A stretch of 64,000 nt of DNA from Gracilaria gracilis. Taxonomy: Eukaryota; Rhodophyta; Florideophyceae; Gracilariales; Gracilariaceae. Position 1 is the stretch's first letter; each line of letters starts with the position of its first letter. A program made the translations under genes and the position numbers. A model generated the notes under the pieces. That model was given only the letters and a program-made list of their open reading frames with translations. It searched no databases and was not told the origin of the DNA. Of this stretch, positions 57,093 to 64,000 are shown in pieces. The DNA lies in the NCBI GenBank assembly GCA_030374805.1, contig JARGSG010000043.1, positions 124,001 to 188,000 of the forward strand. The letters run 5' to 3'.

Positions 57093-58874
57093 ATGTCAAC
57101 GCCCAGCAACTCTCAAAACGCATTTCTCATTCGTATAAAGGGAGGCTCTGGTTTCCGAGGCACAAAGCCGTACATCATAACATGTCTTGACAACGACCTA
57201 AGCACCGAACTGCATCGCACCCGAGCCGTAGAAGGCGGTCGTTATGTGGCCTGGAATGAAGCCTTTGTCATCGACATCTCAGACTATGTTAAACACAAGC
57301 AACCCAAACATCTAACGCTTGTTTTTATTGATGCGAATAAAACAGGGGTTTCTTCTCTTGGATATGTTCAGCTTGAACTAGAAAGTGTTCGCGGATCCGA
57401 GTTGGAAGAGGTTAGAGAAGACCTGAAAGACGGTACGGGAACCATCACGTTCAGCACAACGCCTGTTGAACAACCGGCTTCAGCTTTCAGTGAGTACGCA
57501 GCAAAGGTAAAAGGATACTTTGCCAGTGCGTTCGATGGAAAGAGTTCCTCTTCAGAGGGCTCTGACGGCGGGCCTTCAAGTAAGCCCGAAACGGTGTATG
57601 GAAGGACGCTTGGTGCTGCAAGAGAAGCAGCAGCGTCGGTGGTCGGCGCTGCACATGCAAAGTTATCGCCGTCTCAGGCTGACGTGCAGGGCAAGAGCAA
57701 GACCGAGACTGGTGACAAAGAAGGCGCCGCCTCTGCTGCTCCGTCGCGACTGGAAGGCTTGCAGGAAATGCTTCACTCCAAGGTAGAGCAGGCCAAGGAA
57801 GGCATCACACACGCTGTGGACAAGGTGAAGGCGGGCGATAAAGCAGAAGCTCCGGCGCGCGACGCAGCTGCTGATGCTACTACTGGCGCCGCGGCAGCTG
57901 GCGCTAGCGCCGGCGCCGCCGGCGCCGCCGGCGCTACTGCTGGAGCTGGCGATGCAGGTGCGGAAGCGGCGCGCTCGCGCATGCCGTCGCGAATGGAAGG
58001 GCTGCAGGAAATGGTGCACACGAGGGTAGGGAAGGCGAAGGAAGGAATGTCGCACGCCTTGGAGAAGGTGAAGGGCGGCGACAAAGCAGCCGTGGCAGCA
58101 GCTGATGCGGGCGGCGCCACAGGCGACGCGACCGGCACTGGATCTACCACGGCGTCGCGACTGGAGGGACTGCAGGACATGGTGCACACGCGCGTGGAAC
58201 AGGCGAAGGAGAGCATCTCGCAGGCGGTTCACAAGGTGAAGGCGGGCGATAAGACAGCGGCTGCAACGGGCGAAGCGGGCGATAAGACAGCGGCTGCAAT
58301 GGGCGAAGCGGGCGATAAGACAGCGGCTGCAACGGGCGAAGCGGGCGATAAGACAGCGGCTGCAACGGGCGAAGCGGGCGGCGGCGCAGGTGGCTTGCAG
58401 GAAATGGTGCGCACGCGCGTGGAGCAGGCGAAGGAGGGCATCTCGCACGGGGTGGAGAAGCTGAAGGCGGGCGACAAGGCAGGCGACAAGGCAGGCGGCG
58501 CGGCAGCCGAAGGCGGCGGCGCGGCAGGTGCGACGGCCTCGCGATTGGGCGGCTTACAGGAGAGGTTGCACACGCGAGCAGAACAGGCCAGGCAGGGCAT
58601 GTGCCAGGCCGTGGAGAAGGTGAGGCGCGCGGACAAGGCCGAGGGCAAGCAATGGCCTGCAGAGCACGACGGCACGGGGGATGTGCCGCACGCGTCGGCG
58701 GCGGCGACGCGGATGGAGGCGATGGGCGGTGTGCTCAACTCGACGGTGCAGCAGACGAGGGATGGGGTGGCGAGCGTTATGCAGCGTATGAAGGCGGGGG
58801 AGCAGGGGGGCGCAGATGCTAAGGGCGCGACGGGTGGTGGTGGTGGTGGGGAAGGCGGGGCAACAAAGAAGTGA
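57093..58874 (+). CDS. C2-domain protein with amphipathic-helix repeats
   Basis: 593 residues, single exon. Residues 8-120 form a C2-like domain (AFLIRIKGGSGFRGTKPYII; TRAVEGGRYVAWNEAFVIDI; HLTLVFIDANKTGVSSLGYV), a fold that usually binds membranes. The rest is Ala/Gly/Lys-rich. A module of about 33 residues recurs six times, starting near 218, 298, 354, 433, 483 and 537: SRLEGLQEMLHSKVEQAKEG followed by ITHAVDKVKAGDK. It predicts an amphipathic helix with an 11-residue periodicity, as in LEA, perilipin and apolipoprotein repeats. Between modules lie Ala/Gly linkers, including four copies of DKTAAATGEAG. Likely a peripheral membrane or lipid-surface protein. It stands between two paralogous membrane-protein genes. 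Confidence 0.8.
   Translation: MSTPSNSQNAFLIRIKGGSGFRGTKPYIITCLDNDLSTELHRTRAVEGGRYVAWNEAFVIDISDYVKHKQPKHLTLVFIDANKTGVSSLGYVQLELESVRGSELEEVREDLKDGTGTITFSTTPVEQPASAFSEYAAKVKGYFASAFDGKSSSSEGSDGGPSSKPETVYGRTLGAAREAAASVVGAAHAKLSPSQADVQGKSKTETGDKEGAASAAPSRLEGLQEMLHSKVEQAKEGITHAVDKVKAGDKAEAPARDAAADATTGAAAAGASAGAAGAAGATAGAGDAGAEAARSRMPSRMEGLQEMVHTRVGKAKEGMSHALEKVKGGDKAAVAAADAGGATGDATGTGSTTASRLEGLQDMVHTRVEQAKESISQAVHKVKAGDKTAAATGEAGDKTAAAMGEAGDKTAAATGEAGDKTAAATGEAGGGAGGLQEMVRTRVEQAKEGISHGVEKLKAGDKAGDKAGGAAAEGGGAAGATASRLGGLQERLHTRAEQARQGMCQAVEKVRRADKAEGKQWPAEHDGTGDVPHASAAATRMEAMGGVLNSTVQQTRDGVASVMQRMKAGEQGGADAKGATGGGGGGEGGATKK
58248..58379 (+). repeat. 33-bp tandem repeat, four copies
   Basis: GATAAGACAGCGGCTGCAAC plus GGGCGAAGCGGGC, in frame inside the C2/repeat gene; copies are nearly identical, differing at one base in copy 2. 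Confidence 0.92.
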
Positions 58875-58988
58875 GGTGGAAGGCGGGGTGTGATGGGCAA
58901 CAAGCAATGGGGTGATGTAACGAGGTTGTTGATGAGATGCAACGCGCGTACGATGTGGCTGATGTTGGTGAAATGATTTCATGAAACC

Positions 58989-58999
58989 TACCGTTGGTA
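58989..58999 (+). repeat. TACCGTTGGTA motif, copy 6
   Basis: Within AACCTACCGTTGGTAACTTT, about 115 bp after the stop of the C2/repeat gene. Confidence 0.85.
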
Positions 59000-59758
59000 A
59001 CTTTAGCTGTACGTGCTCAAGTGACCGCAGCAAGTATGAAACGGTCTCGAATTGAAGCGCGACGTTGTCAAAGATGAAAGTGAACGCTCATGCCGCCAGC
59101 GCGCTGTTTTATTATATGATACCTTCGGCATATGGATATACGCGTATCCGAGAGCGGCCAAGGCGGTGCCAAGCGCTGGCGCCGCCGCCAGCCTAGAGCG
59201 GTGGGTAGGAATTAAGGAATTATACGCGCCATGACGTCAGCATTTGCGCTTGGCAAATCGTCGTTTGTAACGTCAATGCACGCCTCTTGTCCACGTCCCG
59301 CACCACAGCGGCACCGGCCGCGGCGCGGCTCGACCGACGAACGTCAACCGCCACGGCGCCGCAGCGAATCGTGTGGACATCAAACGCCCCCCTCCCCCCC
59401 CCCGCGCGCAAACCGTCGAAACTGGCGCGCCCCCCCCCTCCGCCGTGCCCCCGCGCGCAGCCCCATCGGCCCGCGCGCGCGCTGACAGGCGGCGGTGAAC
59501 GGCGCGCACGCGCGCAGCGCGTCCGTTCGGCGCGCGCCGCGCTCAACGCCAAACATACAGTACGCGCGGCGGGGCATCATGGTGGGGCCGTGCGGCCGCG
59601 CGAAGGGCGCGTGACGTGTGTTTCTCGCACGCGCGCACGCGCGCACGCGCTGTGTGTGCTGTGGCTCTTTGGCGCGACGCGCTGCGCACGAGCGCGTTTC
59701 TACGCGCGTCACTGTAGCGAGCGCTGTTGCTGACTGGGTCCTCTGCTGCCGTGCTCCG

Positions 59759-59767
59759 TATTTAAAG
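59759..59767 (+). promoter_or_regulatory. TATA-like box of membrane protein B
   Basis: TATTTAAAG about 150-160 bp before the ATG, followed by a pyrimidine-rich leader. Confidence 0.45.
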
Positions 59768-59918
59768 CGCTCTTCGCTTCATCCCGCTGCCTATTCCCTC
59801 CCCCACCGCAACCCCCCTGCCTCTTGCGTTCCAACACCCCCGATCGCCTCTTGTCTTCAAGGCGCTTCCTTCCTTCCAGTTCAAACTCTGTACTGCGTTT
59901 CTTCTGCCCCTACTCACT

Positions 59919-60935
59919 ATGGAAGCCCCTGCGCCGATGCAACCCGATGTCGAACATGGCGTCGAGGACAAGCAGACCATGAACAAAAAGTCCATGGCCT
60001 TTATTGAAGCCGCCGGCTTGCTCACCGTCTGGTCACTGCTGGTCATCAACGAGGGTGCCATCCGCGTCATTCAAGCCAATCCCGTCGTGGGTCTGTTCAA
60101 CGAAGTCGATAGAATCAGGACATTTGTCCCGTTCCTGGGCGGTCTCCTCGAGGTCTTCTTCGGCATCCTCGGTCTGTACGTTGGAATCGCCGCTCTCGTG
60201 CTTCGTTGGTACAACACTGCCATCACTCAGCTAGTCATGGCCATCCAGACATTGTTTGGCTACTACGTTTTCGCCGTGTTCGTGTTCGCAATTCCCGCTG
60301 TGCGAGCGGCTGGTCTTACGGAGGGTAAAGGTATCCCAATCGTAGGTCTTTCGCTGTTCCAGAATCGTTTCGTCATCTGGATGGGTATTTTGACCTCGTT
60401 CCACTTTTGCCTTTCACTGCAAGGCGGTCAGTTTCTGTTCTTGGCTCGTCTGGTGAGCGCGGCTACCGGCCGTGACTTCCTCAAGTCACAGTCTGGAAAT
60501 AAGATGCGCTCTGTGTTCTGGAACATGAACTTGGCCTTGTCGGGTCTGTGGACACTCATCACTGGCGCCATAATCTACGCCGAGTTCGGTGGTGGCCGTC
60601 TGGATGATCCCTTTCAATCACCGCCCAACGTGGGCCGCCTTCCTGGAATGACTATTGCTGCGGGTGTGTTCATGCTTGTATGGGGACTTGTCGGTGCATT
60701 CTTTGGTATGTCAGGTGGCTCTGTGCCATCGTTCTACTACTATGGTTCCGCCTTTGTGTACCTGTTTGCGTTTTTGAATTTCACCATTGTTCAGTTCGGA
60801 CAACTTGACTTCACCGCTGCGCCACGGATCGATGGAGCTACTGCGCTGCATGCTGGACTGGTGTTCATGACGGTTGCTCTCGGGCCTTACTTTGTTAACC
60901 AAGCGGACCGGGAGAGGAATGGAGAGAGTTACTAG
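59919..60935 (+). CDS. Eight-helix membrane protein B (paralogue of 54695-55720)
   Basis: 338 residues, eight predicted helices, single exon. Aligned with protein A nearly end to end: LLTVWSLLVINEGAIRVI, FLGGLLEVFFGILGLYVG, TLFGYYVFAVFVF, LTSFHFCLSLQGGQFLFLAR, SGNKMRSVFWNMNLALSGLW, FTIVQFGQLDF and ALHAGLVFMTVALGPYF. The N-terminal 25 residues are polar and acidic, with no signal or transit peptide. The two genes point away from each other with the C2/repeat gene between, so they arose by an inverted or rearranged local duplication. Family and function unknown. Confidence 0.8.
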   Translation: MEAPAPMQPDVEHGVEDKQTMNKKSMAFIEAAGLLTVWSLLVINEGAIRVIQANPVVGLFNEVDRIRTFVPFLGGLLEVFFGILGLYVGIAALVLRWYNTAITQLVMAIQTLFGYYVFAVFVFAIPAVRAAGLTEGKGIPIVGLSLFQNRFVIWMGILTSFHFCLSLQGGQFLFLARLVSAATGRDFLKSQSGNKMRSVFWNMNLALSGLWTLITGAIIYAEFGGGRLDDPFQSPPNVGRLPGMTIAAGVFMLVWGLVGAFFGMSGGSVPSFYYYGSAFVYLFAFLNFTIVQFGQLDFTAAPRIDGATALHAGLVFMTVALGPYFVNQADRERNGESY

Positions 60936-61304
60936 AAGCGTGCTCTCTACGAGTGCTTTTTGTTTTCCGTGCTGTAGTTTCTCTCTTTTGTTGACTTGTG
61001 GATGCTATCCTGTCTTGTTTTTGTTTTTGTAGGTGTTGAATAACTGCTTCGATCGACTGGTGTACTGGTGTACAGTAAATAAAGAAGACGACACTTTCCG
61101 TAATGGGTTTCCACTGGAAATGGTTAATGTTTTCTACGTTTTCGAGTCAATGTGGACGGGCGTGCGCGTGCGATCGCGCCACTGCTTTGCGCCGGGGGGG
61201 CGGCGTTGATGCCACGAGTAAGCCAACACGCGCGATACACGCGTAGATATTAAGATAGCGTGACGGCAGCCTGACGGTGTCATTGCGCCTTTTTCTCGAC
61301 CAAA

Positions 61305-61356
61305 TTGAGGACGTGGCTTGAGGACGTGGCTTGAGGACGTGGCTTGAGGACGTGGC
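61305..61356 (+). repeat. 13-bp tandem repeat carrying ACGTGGC, four copies
   Basis: Four perfect head-to-tail copies of TTGAGGACGTGGC, each with the G-box/ABRE-type core ACGTGGC known from plant bZIP targets. Confidence 0.92.
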
Positions 61357-61920
61357 CACGCGCATTTGTGCCGTTTTGATTTGTCGATGAAATGCTGCCT
61401 CCTCTCTTTTTCTCGCTCTCTCTCTCTCTCCCTCCCTCCCCTCGCTGCGCTTGTGCTCGCTGTCTCGCGAGCTGCCTGACGCGCGCCTCCCGCCGCTGCG
61501 CGCCTTCACGGAGGCGCGCGCGCCGCCCATGGCTTATATGATAGGCGCAACGTCATGTTGCCGGCGCTGCTGCTGCTGCCGACGCTGCTGCAGTACAGTA
61601 AAGGTTTGCTGCCGCGCGTCGCGCGACTGTCGCGGCTCGAGACTGGGCCCACTGTCGCCGCGGTTGTAAGCGCCGTCGCTCGCAGCCGTGCACCCTTGCT
61701 GCCGTGCGTTGCTCCACCACATTCCCCGGCAGCTGCGCGCGCAGCGCGGCTAGCGACGCCGGCGGCAGCAGCAGCAATGTCAGCGCCGCCGCCGAAAGCG
61801 TCTGTCACGCCGCTGCGCGATCGGCCGCCTTCGGAGGAGCTCGTTCTGCCATGCGGGTCACCACCGCTGCCGCAAATCGCAGTGTCACCGCTGCTCGGCT
61901 GCCGACGCCGCGGCCCGTAA

Positions 61921-62040
61921 CTTATCTCTTATCTAGAGCTATCTAGCGAAGGTAGCGGTCGCTACCCTCGAGGGTAGATATCTCTAGAGAGAACAAGTTG
62001 TAGAGACTAGGTAAGTTACAACTTGTATCATACAAGTGCC
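61921..62040. repeat. Cluster of short palindromes upstream of the SOUL gene
   Basis: Perfect 14-bp palindrome TACCCTCGAGGGTA (61963-61976), overlapping GTAGCGGTCGCTAC (near-palindrome, 61952-61965), TCTCTAGAGA (61981-61990), and a hairpin with arms ACAAGTTGTA (61993-62002) and TACAACTTGT (62017-62026). Confidence 0.85.
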
Positions 62041-62063
62041 CGCTGTGGAGGCAGAGCTTCACG

Positions 62064-62074
62064 TACCGTTGGTA
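62064..62074 (+). repeat. TACCGTTGGTA motif, copy 7
   Basis: Within ACGTACCGTTGGTACACGCG, about 180 bp before the SOUL gene start. Confidence 0.85.
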
Positions 62075-62254
62075 CACGCGCCCCGTGCGACACGTGGCGC
62101 TCGTGGCCGCCTGGCCTCGTGGCGGGCGCATGAGTTGCTGCTGCTGCTGCTGCAGCTGCAGCTGCTGCTGTGCAATTGATCTCGCGCGCGATGCGGGAGG
62201 GAGCACGTCGCGATTGCGCGCAGCTCCAGCACGCGGCTGCGGCGTAGCGCGACA

Positions 62255-63553
62255 ATGACGCCCGCCTTCTGCAGCGCGCCGCCGCTGCGCGCGCCGCGCT
62301 CGCAGTCGCTGTGGCCGCCGCGCCGCCTGCAGCCGCGCCGCCGCCCGCGCGTCGTGGCGTCCGACTCCTCGGCGCTCACGCCGCCCTCCTCCCTTCCGCC
62401 GCCGTCGCCGCCGCCGTCCACGCCGCCCGCGCCGCCGCCCGCGCCGCCCGCGTCGCGCGCGCTGCGCGTCGCGCACCCGTTCGTGGCCGCGCTGTACGAC
62501 GCGTTTGCGCGCCGCGACGCGTCGCTGCTGCAGCCGTTGCTGGCGGCCGACGTCGGCTGGAGCACGGCGTTGTTCGACGTGCGCGGCGCCGACCGCGTGC
62601 TGGACAACCTCGACGACTTTCTGGCGTTCGCGGTCGACCCCACCATCGCGCTGTTCGACGTGCGACCTGGCGCGTCGCCGCACAGCCTCGTGCTTTCGTG
62701 GACGCTGTCGTTCAATTACCCGTTGCCGTGGCGCCCGCGCGTGTCCGTGTCCGCCACCACCGCGCTCACGCTGCAGCCGTCGCCGGCGCGCGCCGTCGTC
62801 ACGGAGATGGCCGACGAGTGGCACGTCGCGCCGTTCACGCTGGTGGCGCAGGCGTTGCCCAAGCTCACCGACCTGTTCTGGCTGTACCCGTCGCCGCACG
62901 CGGAGACCGACCGCGGACAGCGTCGGCGCGTGCGCAGCGCGTCGGCGTACGTCGTGTTCCAACAGGCGCCGCTGGACGAGTATCGCATCCGCGCAACCGC
63001 CAAGCGCTTCGAGCACGAGCTCATCTGGGCCATGCCGGCGTTGCCGTCGCGCGCATTTGAGGGCGGCTTGCGCAAGCTCGAGCAGTATTCGGCTGTCAGC
63101 CCGATCGCGCTGCGCCTCGTGAGGGGGGAAGCTTTTGTGGGCGATGAAGAACTTTTGTATGAGTGGGCCTTGCCGGTGCCTACTACGCTCACGGGCAGTA
63201 GCGAGGTGTTGGCGGCGCTGCCCAAGGCGGAGCATGCCTCCGTTGTGAGCGTGCCGCAGCGGCTGATGGCTGTTAGGCGCTTTGGCGGCATGAGTACCAG
63301 GACGCGCGTCAAGGAGCAGCATCGCTTGTTGCTGGACGCTTTGGCAGCGGATGGCGTGGTGTCGGGCGACGAGGAGGTGCTTCAGTTTGGCGGGCGCAAT
63401 GTGTGGGTTCGGTGTTATGATTGTAAGGTTGGGTTTAATTGTAAGGGCGTTTTGAGCATGGCTATGTATGGCGGCAGTAGGGGCGTTCGGAGAGTGAATG
63501 AAATCGCTTTCGATCTAACGGGCATTGTTTCGGAAGAAAGTCTGCGCTCCTGA
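62255..63553 (+). CDS. DUF2358-SOUL heme-binding domain protein, plastid-targeted
   Basis: 432 residues, single exon, very GC-rich in its first half. Residues 1-70 are an Arg/Pro/Ser-rich transit peptide with a polyproline run. Residues 72-200 form an NTF2-like DUF2358 domain (VAALYDAFARRDASLLQPLL; VDPTIALFDVR; SLVLSWTLSFNYPLPWRPRV). Residues 240-425 form a SOUL domain (YRIRATAKRFEHELIWAMPA; EHASVVSVPQRLMAVRRFGG; VKEQHRLLLDALAADGV). The same domain order occurs in the plant SOUL protein HBP5, which binds heme or tetrapyrrole and is linked to plastids. The first part of the SOUL domain carries an insertion. Role in tetrapyrrole handling is inferred. Confidence 0.78.
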   Translation: MTPAFCSAPPLRAPRSQSLWPPRRLQPRRRPRVVASDSSALTPPSSLPPPSPPPSTPPAPPPAPPASRALRVAHPFVAALYDAFARRDASLLQPLLAADVGWSTALFDVRGADRVLDNLDDFLAFAVDPTIALFDVRPGASPHSLVLSWTLSFNYPLPWRPRVSVSATTALTLQPSPARAVVTEMADEWHVAPFTLVAQALPKLTDLFWLYPSPHAETDRGQRRRVRSASAYVVFQQAPLDEYRIRATAKRFEHELIWAMPALPSRAFEGGLRKLEQYSAVSPIALRLVRGEAFVGDEELLYEWALPVPTTLTGSSEVLAALPKAEHASVVSVPQRLMAVRRFGGMSTRTRVKEQHRLLLDALAADGVVSGDEEVLQFGGRNVWVRCYDCKVGFNCKGVLSMAMYGGSRGVRRVNEIAFDLTGIVSEESLRS

Positions 63554-64000
63554 TCTTCTCTGTGCTGTGTTGAACATAAAGCAAAGGACGTGGTACGTAG
63601 CTGTTGGTTAGAACGTGTGCCTTGTGTGCCCTTTTTTCATGGCTTGTTGTGCTTCGTTGCTCTTCGTATGGGCGTCAGATATTGAGGAATCGACACTCAA
63701 GGTGATTTACCTTGCTTCGGATGGCATAAGTGAGTCGTAATGTATGATTGAATCGTCATAACCGCCGTTTGGAGCTCGCAGTTGCACAGATTTGAATGCT
63801 GCGCAGGTAGGATTGAGACGTACCGTTTGTTGTCCTTGTATCGTTGCACCTGTTGGGGACGGATACGTATGTTCAGAGCTGCAGGTGTCACAAGAAAAAC
63901 AAAACATGTGTGTGAGTTTCATTAGAGCGTGCTGAGATTCGCCAACAAAATGCCAAAGCAGTAACCAAGGTCGGACAAGGCTGAAACGTTTGAAGAATCG
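63554..64000. other. Right-edge intergenic sequence
   Basis: 447 bp. GAACATAAAGCAAAG near 63572 may be a polyadenylation region. No gene seen before the edge. Confidence 0.45.

Larger units (their letters stand above)
58875..59918. other. Intergenic region with GC-rich, purine/pyrimidine-biased tract
   Basis: No gene. 59280-59720 is very GC- and CpG-rich, with poly-C runs (59387-59402, 59431-59440) and alternating GCGCAC words that could adopt Z-DNA. Open frames here are by-products of that composition. Motif copy 6 lies at its left end. Confidence 0.5.
60936..62254. other. Intergenic region, repeat- and palindrome-rich
   Basis: Contains an AATAAAG polyadenylation-like signal near 61078, a 13-bp tandem repeat, CT-rich and GCN-rich low-complexity tracts (61410-61440, 61555-61790, 62130-62170) and a palindrome cluster. 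Open frames of 60-127 codons on both strands are low-complexity Ala/Arg text; I call none. Confidence 0.5.

Noticed and set aside
57663-58942. Minus-strand ORFs of up to 261 codons across the C2/repeat gene
   Set aside because: They only mirror the in-frame repeats and GC-rich codons of the plus-strand gene.
61506-61920. ORFs of 75-121 codons on both strands between membrane protein B and the SOUL gene
   Set aside because: Ala/Arg-rich and low-complexity, produced by GCN-type simple sequence; no conserved feature and no promoter.
61943-63322. 459-codon minus-strand ORF antisense to the SOUL gene
   Set aside because: Arg/His/Gln low-complexity text caused by the GC-rich coding strand; the plus frame holds the recognisable domains.
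1-64000. CRISPR arrays, rRNA genes, bacterial operons or riboswitches
   Set aside because: No regularly spaced direct repeats, rRNA-like stretches or Shine-Dalgarno-linked gene strings. Introns, TATA boxes and gene content show a eukaryotic nuclear genome.

Overview
The window is nuclear DNA of a photosynthetic eukaryote, most probably a red alga. This is inferred from gene content and architecture; no marker gene settles it. Genes are compact and nearly intron-free (RNA polymerase III subunit, PEP carboxylase, PPR protein and permease each read through without an intron). The five introns I can place are short (70-99 bp). Plastid-lineage genes are present: a DUF3007 thylakoid-type protein, a DUF2358-SOUL protein, ascorbate peroxidase, plant-type PEP carboxylase and a FIST protein with a transit-like leader. 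These sit beside ordinary eukaryotic genes: NF-YC, prefoldin 1, SNF8/VPS22, an ITFG1/TIP-like protein and RPC1.

Layout. 1-19.8 kb is a housekeeping block: RPC1 (partial, runs off the left edge), FIST protein, two doubtful small ORFs, PPR protein, cyclopropane-fatty-acid synthase, NF-YC, ITFG1-like protein, APX and a pfkB sugar kinase. 20-27 kb is accessory: a dead Tc1/mariner element with terminal inverted repeats, then a tandem pair of lineage-specific basic proteins. Each of the pair sits behind a conserved TATA region and a long DNA palindrome. 27-29.6 kb is largely empty. 29.7-35.8 kb holds a small secreted protein, an amino-acid permease, prefoldin 1 and a 665-aa orphan. 36-46.5 kb is a second accessory zone: fragments of two LINE elements, a dispersed noncoding repeat in several copies, a four-exon zinc-finger gene with a 17-bp microexon, two adjacent aminoglycoside-phosphotransferase-like kinases, a two-exon orphan, and a duplicated piece of one kinase's 5' end. 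46.7-63.6 kb is again gene-dense: SNF8, DUF3007 protein, an archaeal-type 3-dehydroquinate synthase II homologue, a Gln-rich type I membrane protein, PEP carboxylase, two paralogous eight-helix membrane proteins flanking a C2-domain/amphipathic-repeat protein, and the DUF2358-SOUL protein.

Most striking noncoding signal: the exact 11-mer TACCGTTGGTA (or its reverse complement) occurs seven times, only between genes, often next to a second motif of the form GTACCTTCGTA. Chance would give far less than one copy in 64 kb.

TATA-like boxes lie about 95-165 bp upstream of several start codons (APX, secreted protein, 45-kb orphan, PEP carboxylase, eight-helix protein B) and about 230-240 bp upstream of both tandem paralogues. 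Base composition shifts sharply: 13.8-17.5 kb and 57.5-63.5 kb are GC-rich and CpG-rich, whereas the accessory zones are AT-richer. Where a reading frame opens at a non-ATG codon, I moved the start to the first plausible ATG.
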